From the NCBI GenBank assembly GCA_964519885.1, contig CAZFLX010000006.1:1-64000 (forward strand): DNA of 64,000 nt. Reading direction: 5' to 3'. The position numbers and the translations under genes are program-made. This stretch comes from GCA-002282575 sp964519885 (lineage in GTDB: Bacteria; Pseudomonadota; Gammaproteobacteria; Thiomicrospirales; Thiomicrospiraceae). The first letter of the stretch is position 1; every line of letters begins with the position of its first letter. The notes beneath the pieces were generated by a model, which made no database searches, had not been told where the DNA came from, and was given only the letters and a program-made list of their open reading frames with translations. Shown in pieces: positions 1 through 6,723 of the stretch.

Positions 1-50
1 GCTACGAACCGAAAGGTCAGGGGTTCGACTCCCTTCGAGCGCACCATATA
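1..50 (+). repeat. Left att core (3' part of tRNA-Arg)
   Basis: The first 50 bases are identical to 8429-8478 and diverge from it at base 51. They cover the tRNA-Arg gene from the anticodon loop through the CCA end plus four bases. The window edge hides whether the 5' half of a tRNA precedes it. The repeat is the likely recombination core of the element integrase. Confidence 0.85.
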
Positions 51-52
51 TC

Positions 53-83
53 AAAGGCTTACAGTAAAACGTAAGCCTTTTTT
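53..83 (+). terminator. Rho-independent terminator after the left tRNA copy
   Basis: A perfect 10-bp stem AAAGGCTTAC / GTAAGCCTTT with an 8-base loop runs into a T tract. It would end a transcript of a tRNA at the left junction. Its sequence differs from the terminator after the right tRNA copy. Confidence 0.7.
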
Positions 84-127
84 ATTATCAAAAATTGCGT
101 ATGTAGCAAATTCTATACCATAAAAAA

Positions 128-140
128 TGGCACAAGTTTT
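128..140 (+). repeat. Left integrase arm-type site candidate
   Basis: TGGCACAAGTTTT shares a 12-mer with the last of three 11-bp repeats near the right end (8306-8338). Its location about 80 bp inside the left core and upstream of the integrase gene fits an arm-type binding site of a tyrosine recombinase. The assignment rests on position and repetition only. Confidence 0.5.
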
Positions 141-180
141 TAGGCGTGTTTAACAACAGTAAATTTACTGGAGTTGCGCC

Positions 181-249
181 ATGTCTATTAATTTTATCTA
201 TTCCCGTCACATTCCTACTTCACCTTGGTTATCGCCATGCCAGTGGTAA
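181..249 (+). CDS. Putative 22-aa leader peptide overlapping the integrase start
   Basis: An ATG at 181 is preceded by GGAG (170-173) at good spacing and opens a 22-codon frame ending with TAA at 247-249. The integrase frame has no comparable ribosome binding site and its first ATG (237) lies inside this ORF, so the leader may couple translation to the integrase. The initiation region GGAGTTGCG recurs exactly before the gene at 2135. No homology is recognised. The alternative is a frameshifted remnant of a longer integrase N-terminus. Confidence 0.35.
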   Translation: MSINFIYSRHIPTSPWLSPCQW

Positions 250-1352
250 CAGATGCGCTAATCAGTCGATTGGCAGGTACTCAACAAGTCATCCGTGATT
301 CGCACCTATCCGCATTAAAAGTACGATTCAGCAAAAGAAGCATATCGTTTCTGTTTGACCAGCAAATAAACGGCAAGCGTTACCGTATTGTCATAGGTTC
401 ATATCCAAACATAACTACCGAGCAGGCTCGGGCTATTTGCTTCGAGCAATTAACAGGTAATGTCGTTGCGCCAGCAGTGCCAGAGCAGGAAGCCATAACC
501 GAGAGGATTACCTTCGGTGACGTGCTAAGGCTTTACCTTGAACACAAGACGTTGCGTGAAGCCACGGCTAAAGGCTATGTTTACATGGTTGAAAAGTACG
601 GCTTCGTTGATAAGCCATTTCATGATGTGACGCCAGACTCATTTTTAGCATGGTATCAAGACTATTCGGCAGATGCACCGACACAAGCCAAGAAGGTAGC
701 AGGGCTGATCAAGTCTTTGTCACGTTGGTATTGCCAATATGCCGATTTACCGATGGTTGACCTGACCGTAAAAGTTAAAACCTTGCTGGGTATTTCAATT
801 CACGAATCGAATGTGAAGGAGCGCAAGCTAACCTTGCACGAGTTGCCTAAGTTTTTTAATGCCGTGTCACAATTTCGCCAGATTGAGCAGGATGCTATCA
901 AGTTCGTATTGCTTACCGCCATTCGCAAGGGTGAACTCTTTTCTCTTACTTCGGATAACTTCACCGTGAAAGATGGCTTGCCAGTAATGACGCTTGAGCA
1001 AACCAAAAACGGACGCAGGCATGAACTACCCTTACCGCCTATGGCTTCGATAATCATTCAGCGCAGAATTAACGCTGTTGGCAAAGGTCAAAAGCTGTTT
1101 GCCATGTCCGACAATTCACGCATATTCAACCAGATTGAAGCCTTTAGCGGAATAAGGGTAAGTTGGCATGATTTACGCAGAAGCTGGGCTTCGTTCGCAA
1201 TCAATGAAGGCGTAAGTGAGTTGATGATTAAGCGTTGCCTGAATCACGTTGAAACAGGCGTCACGGGCAAGCATTACGCGCACCTGAGTCTTGATTCTGT
1301 CAGCAAGGTTATGGTTATGATGGAGGAAGTTATTATGAAAAAAAATAGCTAA
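237..1352 (+). CDS. int: Tyrosine recombinase (element integrase)
   Basis: About 371 aa, a usual size for tRNA-targeting integrases. The N-terminus (TDALISRL... VIRDSHLSALKVRF) resembles the DUF4102-type arm-binding domain of P4-like integrases, followed by a core-binding region and a C-terminal catalytic domain. Numbered from ATG 237, the catalytic set reads R230 (TAIRKGEL), H311 and R314 (HDLRR) and nucleophile Y347 (HYAHLS). It should catalyse integration into and excision from the tRNA-Arg gene whose 3' part lies directly upstream. A TTG at 225 gives four more residues, but ATG 237 fits the family better. No good Shine-Dalgarno sequence precedes either start; a 22-codon leader ORF overlaps it. 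No excisionase is recognised in the element. Confidence 0.92.
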   Translation: MPVVTDALISRLAGTQQVIRDSHLSALKVRFSKRSISFLFDQQINGKRYRIVIGSYPNITTEQARAICFEQLTGNVVAPAVPEQEAITERITFGDVLRLYLEHKTLREATAKGYVYMVEKYGFVDKPFHDVTPDSFLAWYQDYSADAPTQAKKVAGLIKSLSRWYCQYADLPMVDLTVKVKTLLGISIHESNVKERKLTLHELPKFFNAVSQFRQIEQDAIKFVLLTAIRKGELFSLTSDNFTVKDGLPVMTLEQTKNGRRHELPLPPMASIIIQRRINAVGKGQKLFAMSDNSRIFNQIEAFSGIRVSWHDLRRSWASFAINEGVSELMIKRCLNHVETGVTGKHYAHLSLDSVSKVMVMMEEVIMKKNS

Positions 1353-1423
1353 ATTGTTAAGCGTTTCTTTTTTTCTTTCTTGATAAAATGACCGATTGAA
1401 TAAAACCTGTTGCAGAGGTGATG

Positions 1424-2029
1424 ATGAAAAGTACAAATGAAATAATGAGCGATTGGCTTAAAGAAACAAGTCAGCCGTTAAACACGCCAGCAAGCCGTGC
1501 ATTCTGGCGAGTACTGTTACTTCGAGACCGTTACAGTGAAGAACTGCAAACCAGCTTAGCGCATGACAAACAATCAAAAGACAAATTCTCGAAGTTGGTT
1601 CGTAAAGCTAATGAGATGATTGCACGATTCGATAAAAATTTGAGCAGTTTAACTAAAGCTGTGAAGCCAATACCACAACACGTTCCAGCAGCTCAGACGA
1701 CACAAGTACCACGGGCAGAGACAACAACCCAACCGCTGAATCATGCGCCAGCAGAAGCACCGAAAGCAATTAAACCAACTTCCGCTAGACCAGTCGATAA
1801 GGCTGTTGCTGAACTGATAAAAAGACTTGGAACAGATAAACCAAGAGTTATTATGAGCTACATTCAGAACATAGCAGGCGCACCGCTATCAGACTGGAGT
1901 GTCGTTGGTGACTTTGCGGTAATGAAAGGTAGAGAAGCTGTAGCAGAGAACGGATTTTGCTTCACAATGACGAGCGATGGCTTTAGATATGTAAAAGACA
2001 AAATTAAAAAACACGGCTTATTGCCTTAA
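1424..2029 (+). CDS. Unknown protein with a Pro/Ala/Thr-rich linker
   Basis: About 201 aa. ATG 1424 was chosen because AGAGG (1414-1418) sits five bases upstream; GTG 1418 and ATG 1421 are too close to it. The N-terminal ~85 residues are charged and helical-looking. A low-complexity linker (residues ~85-125) rich in Pro, Ala, Thr and Gln follows. A C-terminal block of about 75 residues (from DKAVAELIKRLG to KIKKHGLLP) looks folded and may be DNA-binding, but I recognise no family. It lies just downstream of int, a place where satellites often carry accessory or regulatory genes. Function unknown. Confidence 0.65.
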   Translation: MKSTNEIMSDWLKETSQPLNTPASRAFWRVLLLRDRYSEELQTSLAHDKQSKDKFSKLVRKANEMIARFDKNLSSLTKAVKPIPQHVPAAQTTQVPRAETTTQPLNHAPAEAPKAIKPTSARPVDKAVAELIKRLGTDKPRVIMSYIQNIAGAPLSDWSVVGDFAVMKGREAVAENGFCFTMTSDGFRYVKDKIKKHGLLP

Positions 2030-2094
2030 TTTTTTGGTTTTGTTGGTTGTAAACCAAGGAAACCAGAATAAAAAATTCCTATGCGAATAATGGG

Positions 2095-2119
2095 TTATGC
2101 GTTCGACTTGGGCGCATAA
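2095..2119 (+). promoter_or_regulatory. Inverted repeat in front of the replication operon
   Basis: TTATGCG (2095-2101) and CGCATAA (2113-2119) form a perfect 7-bp inverted repeat with an 11-base spacer, ending three bases before the GGAG ribosome binding site of the gene at 2135. It could be an operator or an RNA hairpin controlling the three-gene operon. Nothing shows which. Confidence 0.35.
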
Positions 2120-2134
2120 TTCGGAGTTGCGGGA

Positions 2135-2458
2135 ATGAGCACTATCCCTAATCTAATCGCTAATTCATCATTTGATGACGGCAAATATCATGCGCCACTA
2201 GACGCGCACAATCACCTAAAATCCTATTGGCTAGCCGCCTATCATTTGCACAAAACACCAGAAGGTGCATTTAAGTTTTTAGCAGTGGTGCAGAATGAAC
2301 TTTACGCCTTTGAAGTCACACCGAAAGAAGGTAGCGTTTTAGCGTGGTGGTTCGACTATTACCAAGGCACTAGCCGTGTCGAGTTGAAACTCTACCGCAG
2401 ACGGGTGAATGGTATATTGCGTAGCTTTGTTTCAGATATTCAGGAGGGCGCACTATGA
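2135..2458 (+). CDS. Unknown 107-aa protein, first gene of the replication operon
   Basis: 107 aa, ATG start with GGAG at 2123-2126. The 9-mer GGAGTTGCG here is identical to that before the integrase leader ORF. The sequence is rich in aromatic residues (SYWLAAYHLH, AWWFDYYQG), which suggests a small globular beta-containing domain, but no family is recognised. Its stop overlaps the next ATG in an ATGA (2455-2458), so it is translated together with the nuclease-like and primase genes. It may be an accessory replication or regulatory factor; that is inferred only from position. Confidence 0.7.
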   Translation: MSTIPNLIANSSFDDGKYHAPLDAHNHLKSYWLAAYHLHKTPEGAFKFLAVVQNELYAFEVTPKEGSVLAWWFDYYQGTSRVELKLYRRRVNGILRSFVSDIQEGAL

Positions 2459-3018
2459 GTCGTCCTATCAAGTCTGAAAACTTTGCCACAAGTAAAAGCC
2501 GTGAAAACCAATGGCGACAACCGCAAGCAACTGAAAAGCTATTGAAGGCTGTTAAAAGTTTGATGCCAGATACCTTAGCGATTCACTGGGCGCATTCGAG
2601 CAATGACCGAGCGGGTGTTGATGCTTATGTCGAACGTAAGAACGCTAAAATCATGTTGGTTGATTTTAAGTTTCAAAGTCACCGACCATTTGAAGACTGG
2701 ATTTTTATTGAACTGGGCAACCATGAGCGTGCAGGTTGGGCGATCAAGCAAACATCATGTGAGTATTTTATCTTCGTTCGCGCTCATATCAATCAGCACA
2801 TCACCGAGATAATGATTGTCGAGTCACTGGCTTTGCGTACCTTGTGCCTAACCCGTCATGATGACCTAAAAGCGGCAGGTCAAGTAGTGGAAAACGGCTC
2901 TACTGGTTTCGGCAAGCAATGGACTACCGAGAGCGTGGCTATTACACCGCAGGCATTGGGCAAGCTGTTACCTTCGGGCTACTCAAAACATATCATTTTT
3001 GCAGGTGAACCGCTATGA
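2455..3018 (+). CDS. PD-(D/E)XK nuclease-like protein
   Basis: 187 aa, overlapping both neighbours by ATGA, so it is translationally coupled between the 107-aa gene and the primase. The central part reads GVDAYVE, then KIMLVDFKFQ after a short spacer, the usual layout of the restriction-endonuclease-like fold: a first acidic residue, then a strand ending in D-x-K. A downstream helix/strand region (FEDWIFIEL... YFIFVRAHI) agrees with a complete small fold. It could resolve recombination or replication intermediates, or act on helper or competitor DNA. The fold call is a motif reading; the exact family is unknown to me. Confidence 0.5.
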   Translation: MSRPIKSENFATSKSRENQWRQPQATEKLLKAVKSLMPDTLAIHWAHSSNDRAGVDAYVERKNAKIMLVDFKFQSHRPFEDWIFIELGNHERAGWAIKQTSCEYFIFVRAHINQHITEIMIVESLALRTLCLTRHDDLKAAGQVVENGSTGFGKQWTTESVAITPQALGKLLPSGYSKHIIFAGEPL

Positions 3019-5597
3019 GCCTAACACCTATCAATCATGAATTTATGGGCTTCGGCACGGCATTGGGTTTTTCAATGCCGAGCATGGTTCAAGCGAATGG
3101 CAAGGTTACGCGCTTCGATGTGAAAACGGGCAAGCTGGGTCAACAATATGGCGGATGGTGTGTCCAATTCGATGACGGCAAAGGCGGTGAGTTGGGCGAC
3201 TGGTCAACGGGCGAAATTCACCACTGGCAAGCTCAAAGCACCGAATGGGTAGCACCAGAAGAATATAAACGCCTTCGACTGGAGCAGGAAGCTAAGGCAC
3301 GTAAAGCGCAGGCAGACAAGGAGCAGGCAACCGCTAAGGCGGTGGAATTGGCACGCAGTAAATACGAAAAAGCCGCTACTGTTTCGAGTAACGGCTTTGA
3401 ACTCTCGTACCTGTTGCGGAAGTCTTTGAGTGGTTTTAATTATATCGTAAAAGTCGCTGAAACAAATAGTATTTTATTGCCAGTGCGTCATTTAGTCACA
3501 GGTAAACTTCGTACCTTGCAGACTATTCACGATGACGGCTCTAAATTGTTCGAGAAGGGAATCAGCAACAAAGGTTACGGCTTGCTGTTACAAGGTAACG
3601 ACACTACCAAGGTGATGACCTTAACCGAGATTGATAGTCGTGTCGTGTGTATTGCAGAAGGCTTTGCCACGGGCGAAACCATTCAACAAGCAACGGGCTT
3701 GCCTGTTGTGGTGGCTTTTTCGGGTGGTAACTTGATGCCGATAGCGGAACTGGTTAGACAACACTTACCCGATGTGCTGATTGTGGTTTGTGGCGACAAT
3801 GATACAAGCAAAGACCCTAACCGTGGCGCAATTTATGCACAAGAAGCCGCTGATGCTGTTGGTGGTGTTTGCGTGTTGGCAAGCGGAATCAATGGCACTG
3901 ATTTTAACGATGACTTTGTGAACGCAGGCGCAGGTGACGCTGGGCTTGCCGTGGTAAAACAAGCGATTGATGAAGCTATTGAACGCCATAACACCGATCA
4001 GGTGAAGCCGATAATGGGTGAGTTGGTGGATGTTGCACCTAGTGCCTTGTCGTTACCGCATGACGTTAAGGCAAAGCTGATGCTGGTGTGTGAAAATTCA
4101 GCCGATGCCGTGGCGTTGGGTGTGCAGATTAACAGCCGTTTTTTGCAGTTTGAACCTGAGCCGACCATGTTAGCACTCAAAGCGCAAGTAACGAGCATCA
4201 AACTGGTTGATAAGGACGGAAAGGAAACAGACGCGCCTACATATTGGCTTGCGCTAGGGCATACGCCTGAATGGGTGCAGTCGGCACGGGCTAATCAAAT
4301 GCAGGTACTCGATGCGCGTGAGTTGCTAGTGACCATTGATAACCAAGGCTTGAAGGCGGTAATCGGCAAGATTAACAGCGTACTACCTAAACAGGTACAG
4401 GTGTTGGCAATGATGCCTAAATTCACCGATAGGAATAGTCGTGGCAGACCGACAAACACGTTGGATAACTGGCAAACCCTTTGCCGTTGGGAAGGCGTGA
4501 CCCTTAGACGCAACAATATGACAAGGCTAGTCGAGTTTCGCGCACCATGGGCAAGTGGTGAGAAGTCGAGCGATATTGAAGAAACGACCAACTTCACCAA
4601 ATTGGCAAGCCTTGGCATTAAGGCGGAGTTGTCGGAGCGGATGCTTACCGATTACGTGGCGACACTATCAGCAGACAATAGCTATCACCCTGTTGTGGAC
4701 TGGATAAATCGTGAGCCGTGGGATGGTGTATCTCGATTAGCGGACTTTGCCAATACCCTAGTCACCGATGACAAGGCTATCAGTTCTAAGCTCAAAATTG
4801 AGTTGATAACACGATGGGCGATAGGTGCAGTGCAGGTGTTGTTTACCAATAAACCGAGTGAGTTACACGGAGTGCTAACCTTGCAAGGCAAACAAGGGCT
4901 GGGGAAAACGAAATGGATTGACCGCTTGTGTCCTGTGGCGGAGTCGGTGAAGACTGGGGCGCAGTTAGACTCTAGGACCGTGGATAGTGTAAGGCAGGCA
5001 ACGGGCAGCTGGATTACCGAACTGGGTGAGATTGATGCAACCTTTCGTAAATCGGATATTGCCAGTCTGAAAGCCTTTATCACGCAGAAGGTGGACGAGT
5101 ACCGCATACCCTTTGCCAAGAACAGTAACAAGCAACCAAGACGCACCGCTTTTATTGCCACGGTCAACGAAACGCACTATCTGATTGACGACACGGGTAA
5201 CAGGCGTTTTTGGACGATTCCTGTGATCGGACTGGACTATCAACACACTATTGATATGCAACAATTCTGGGCGGAGATGCTGGTGTACTTCCGTGAAGGT
5301 TATGAGTGGTGGTTATCTATGGATGTGCTGAATGAATTGAACGGGCATAATGAGCAGTTTGCGACAAGTGACCCTTACCAAGAAGCCATTATGAACGCCT
5401 TTTACTTCGGTCAGGTGGAAGCCTACACCAAACCGATGACGGCAAGTCAGATATGCGCTATCTGTGGTTATCATGCACCAGACAAACGAACGAGTGCGGC
5501 TATCGGCAAGGCACTGGTTAAGATGGGATTGAAGCAGGAGCATAGACGAGTTGATGGTGTGTTCGGGCGTTATTACATGATGCCTGAACCTAAATAA
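3015..5597 (+). CDS. Toprim primase / VapE-type helicase of the satellite
   Basis: 860 aa. A Toprim_3-type domain spans about residues 205-300: E215 in IAEGFATGET, then GDND with D261 and D263. A C-terminal virulence-associated E (VapE/VirE) P-loop domain has Walker A GKQGLGKT at 625-632, a Walker B-like WITELGEID, and DDTGNRRFWTIPV near the end. A charged helical linker lies near residues 85-125. Such fusions initiate replication of satellites and phages by melting an origin and priming synthesis. The iteron dyad about 70 bp downstream is the natural target. It is the last gene of a three-gene coupled operon and is followed by a terminator. A large antisense ORF inside it is a shadow. Confidence 0.88.
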   Translation: MSLTPINHEFMGFGTALGFSMPSMVQANGKVTRFDVKTGKLGQQYGGWCVQFDDGKGGELGDWSTGEIHHWQAQSTEWVAPEEYKRLRLEQEAKARKAQADKEQATAKAVELARSKYEKAATVSSNGFELSYLLRKSLSGFNYIVKVAETNSILLPVRHLVTGKLRTLQTIHDDGSKLFEKGISNKGYGLLLQGNDTTKVMTLTEIDSRVVCIAEGFATGETIQQATGLPVVVAFSGGNLMPIAELVRQHLPDVLIVVCGDNDTSKDPNRGAIYAQEAADAVGGVCVLASGINGTDFNDDFVNAGAGDAGLAVVKQAIDEAIERHNTDQVKPIMGELVDVAPSALSLPHDVKAKLMLVCENSADAVALGVQINSRFLQFEPEPTMLALKAQVTSIKLVDKDGKETDAPTYWLALGHTPEWVQSARANQMQVLDARELLVTIDNQGLKAVIGKINSVLPKQVQVLAMMPKFTDRNSRGRPTNTLDNWQTLCRWEGVTLRRNNMTRLVEFRAPWASGEKSSDIEETTNFTKLASLGIKAELSERMLTDYVATLSADNSYHPVVDWINREPWDGVSRLADFANTLVTDDKAISSKLKIELITRWAIGAVQVLFTNKPSELHGVLTLQGKQGLGKTKWIDRLCPVAESVKTGAQLDSRTVDSVRQATGSWITELGEIDATFRKSDIASLKAFITQKVDEYRIPFAKNSNKQPRRTAFIATVNETHYLIDDTGNRRFWTIPVIGLDYQHTIDMQQFWAEMLVYFREGYEWWLSMDVLNELNGHNEQFATSDPYQEAIMNAFYFGQVEAYTKPMTASQICAICGYHAPDKRTSAAIGKALVKMGLKQEHRRVDGVFGRYYMMPEPK

Positions 5598-5622
5598 CAA
5601 TCACCGAGGATGAATCGGGTTA

Positions 5623-5647
5623 GGAAGTCGAAAGGCTTCCTTTTTTT
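5623..5647 (+). terminator. Terminator after the primase operon
   Basis: GGAAGTC-GAAA-GGCTTCC hairpin with a GNRA tetraloop and one G-T pair, followed by seven Ts. It lies 26 bases after the primase stop and separates the replication operon from the origin region. Confidence 0.85.
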
Positions 5648-5665
5648 ATACCTGAAAGGTGGCGA

Positions 5666-5794
5666 GTGATACAGGTGATACACCTGATACACCTATTATC
5701 ATCTAATTTAGTTGCATACGTATAAAATCCTAAAATATACGTAGTTCGCTCAATTTATATAGAACTATGTGTATCATGTGTATCAGTGTATCAG
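5666..5794. other. Candidate replication origin: 3+3 inverted iterons around an AT-rich core
   Basis: TGATACA occurs three times in direct orientation at 5667, 5676 and 5685 (9-bp period). Its reverse complement TGTATCA occurs three times at 5770, 5779 and 5787 (9 and 8 bp). The ~78 bp between the clusters is AT-rich and contains an inner dyad, ATACGTA near 5717 and again near 5737. Two opposed iteron sets around an AT-rich segment next to a primase-helicase gene is the layout described for SaPI origins. No ORF crosses it. Confidence 0.7.
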
Positions 5795-5823
5795 TAACCT
5801 TAAAAAATCATCCTTTTCGGTGA

Positions 5824-5916
5824 ATGGTTAAATCTAAAAAACCATGCCAGTTCAAGAATCGTGCCAAGTTGCGCGATAAAATGCGCCAGCTAGTGCGAAA
5901 AACAATATTTTTTTAG
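5824..5916 (+). CDS. Possible 30-aa basic peptide
   Basis: ATG 5824 to TAG 5914-5916 encodes a very basic peptide (MVKSKKPCQFKNRAKLRDKM, then 10 more residues). The composition suits nucleic-acid binding, for example a small regulator or directionality factor, and the element otherwise lacks one. The ribosome binding site is weak (GGTGA too close to the ATG), so it may not be translated. Confidence 0.3.
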   Translation: MVKSKKPCQFKNRAKLRDKMRQLVRKTIFF

Positions 5917-6035
5917 CTTGTGACCTGCTTATTTTTTAAGCAACTGTAAGCATAAAAACAATAAAAGGCGCTCCAAAAATGGATGGTATTGATTCTATTA
6001 GGTTTTTTCTAAAATGATGCTAAATTATTACTTCT

Positions 6036-6051
6036 GACAATAGATATTGTC
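6036..6051. promoter_or_regulatory. Perfect 16-bp inverted repeat in the satellite intergenic region
   Basis: GACAATA-GA-TATTGTC has 7-bp arms with a 2-bp centre, a typical dimeric repressor geometry. It lies in a 700-base stretch without a recognisable gene. No promoter could be assigned to it confidently. Confidence 0.35.
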
Positions 6052-6157
6052 GAAAGTAAACCGTGATTTTCAGCAGTTTTGCTAATTATTGCGGTTATTG
6101 ATAGTGTGGCTGTTTTTTTGGGAAGCGATACTAGAAACTAAGGATTTGATTTAGAAG

Positions 6158-6223
6158 TGCCTAGCGGTATCTACGCTCCGCTATCCAGTGACGGAAAGTT
6201 GGGTTAGCGTCCTGCGCTAGGCA
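6158..6223 (+). other. RNA-like hairpin domain in the intergenic region
   Basis: TGCCTAGCG (6158-6166) and CGCTAGGCA (6215-6223) form a perfect 9-bp stem closing 48 bases. The alternative inner pairing TAGCG/CGCTA near 6204-6219 is also possible, so two structures can compete. This could be part of an untranslated regulatory RNA. No family is recognised. Confidence 0.35.
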
Positions 6224-6323
6224 ATATCAGTATAGAACAACTGCTATCAGCCTTCAATCATGAATAACCATCACCGAGAAAGTTAGCCTTCGGTGTAGTG
6301 GACCTTAATTTTTGCGTTAGGGC

Positions 6324-6437
6324 TTGCCAGTGACTAGGGCATGATGTAATCTATAAACACGCTTGCAAATTCAAGCGTATCGGTTTAGCAGCCGATAAAC
6401 ACTAAAGGCATAAGATGCCGCATGATGCGGTTTTTTT
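6324..6437 (+). ncRNA. Candidate short regulatory RNA (leader block 1)
   Basis: A possible promoter, TTGCCA (6324-6329), 17 bp, TAATCT (6347-6352), is followed by hairpin ACGCTTG/CAAGCGT (6359-6378), hairpin TATCGG/CCGATA (6378-6397) exposing the loop TTTAGCAG, the element AACACTAAAGGC, and a terminator at 6418-6437. The product would be about 80 nt. The same ordered elements recur about 200 bp downstream (block 2), and loop bases TTAGCAG are complementary to CTGCTAA at 6542-6548. This resembles P4 CI immunity RNA in logic. An ATG at 6415 after AAAGG opens a 33-codon ORF that runs straight into the terminator hairpin; I consider the RNA more likely than the peptide. Confidence 0.45.
6418..6437 (+). 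terminator. Terminator ending the candidate satellite RNA
   Basis: CCGCA-TGA-TGCGG followed by seven Ts. An outer pairing GCATAA (6409-6414) / TTATGC (6436-6441) could extend it. Confidence 0.6.
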
Positions 6438-6534
6438 ATGCGCGTTCACCTGTCTTTTTCAAATATGGGATTATCCCTGTTTTGAATCTATGGGTAGATT
6501 GCACGGGAACGCTTAGGCGTTGCTGGTTCTTTAG

Positions 6535-6613
6535 TGCCAGTCTGCTAACCTGTGTAATCTATCCGCCATTATTTAGCAGTGATTGCGGATAGCCTTAAAC
6601 CAACACTAAAGGC
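6535..6613 (+). promoter_or_regulatory. Leader block 2, diverged copy of block 1
   Basis: Shares with block 1, in the same order, TGCCAGT (6535), TGTAATCTAT (6553), a stem with TTTAGCAG in its loop (TATCCGC 6560-6566 / GCGGATA 6585-6591) and AACACTAAAGGC (6602-6613). The last element provides the AAAGG ribosome binding site for the ORF at 6622. CTGCTAA at 6542-6548 can pair with either loop, giving mutually exclusive structures or a target for the block 1 RNA. Confidence 0.5.
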
Positions 6614-6621
6614 TTATCATC

Positions 6622-6723
6622 ATGAAACTAATCCGATTCGGTTCATTCGTTATCTACCGTAAACAAACCCGTAAACCTTCGATCATTGCTCGTGCTGTGC
6701 GTGCGTTAGGCGGTGCTGTATGA
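6622..6723 (+). CDS. 33-aa basic small protein
   Basis: ATG 6622 with AAAGG nine bases upstream; the TGA at 6721-6723 overlaps the ATG of the next gene (ATGA), indicating translational coupling. The peptide begins MKLIRFGSFVIYRKQTRK and is strongly basic with a hydrophobic C-terminal part. Too short for family assignment. The good initiation region and coupling make translation likely. It may be a leader for the next gene or a small regulator. Confidence 0.5.
   Translation: MKLIRFGSFVIYRKQTRKPSIIARAVRALGGAV

Noticed and set aside
4685..5167. 160-codon antisense ORF within the primase-helicase gene
   Set aside because: It is the shadow of the VapE domain on the other strand, has no initiation signal, and shows shadow-like composition.
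5666..5794. Short repeats could suggest a CRISPR array
   Set aside because: Units are 7 bp with 8-9 bp periods in opposed orientation, no spacers and no cas genes; an iteron origin fits better.
6415..6516. 33-codon ORF after AAAGG in leader block 1
   Set aside because: Its codons 2-8 are the terminator hairpin and T tract, and the peptide has unusual Cys/Phe-rich composition; likely a by-product of block duplication.
5598..6621. Structured noncoding stretch could suggest a retron
   Set aside because: No reverse transcriptase gene in the element; the only polymerase-like gene is a Toprim/VapE primase-helicase.
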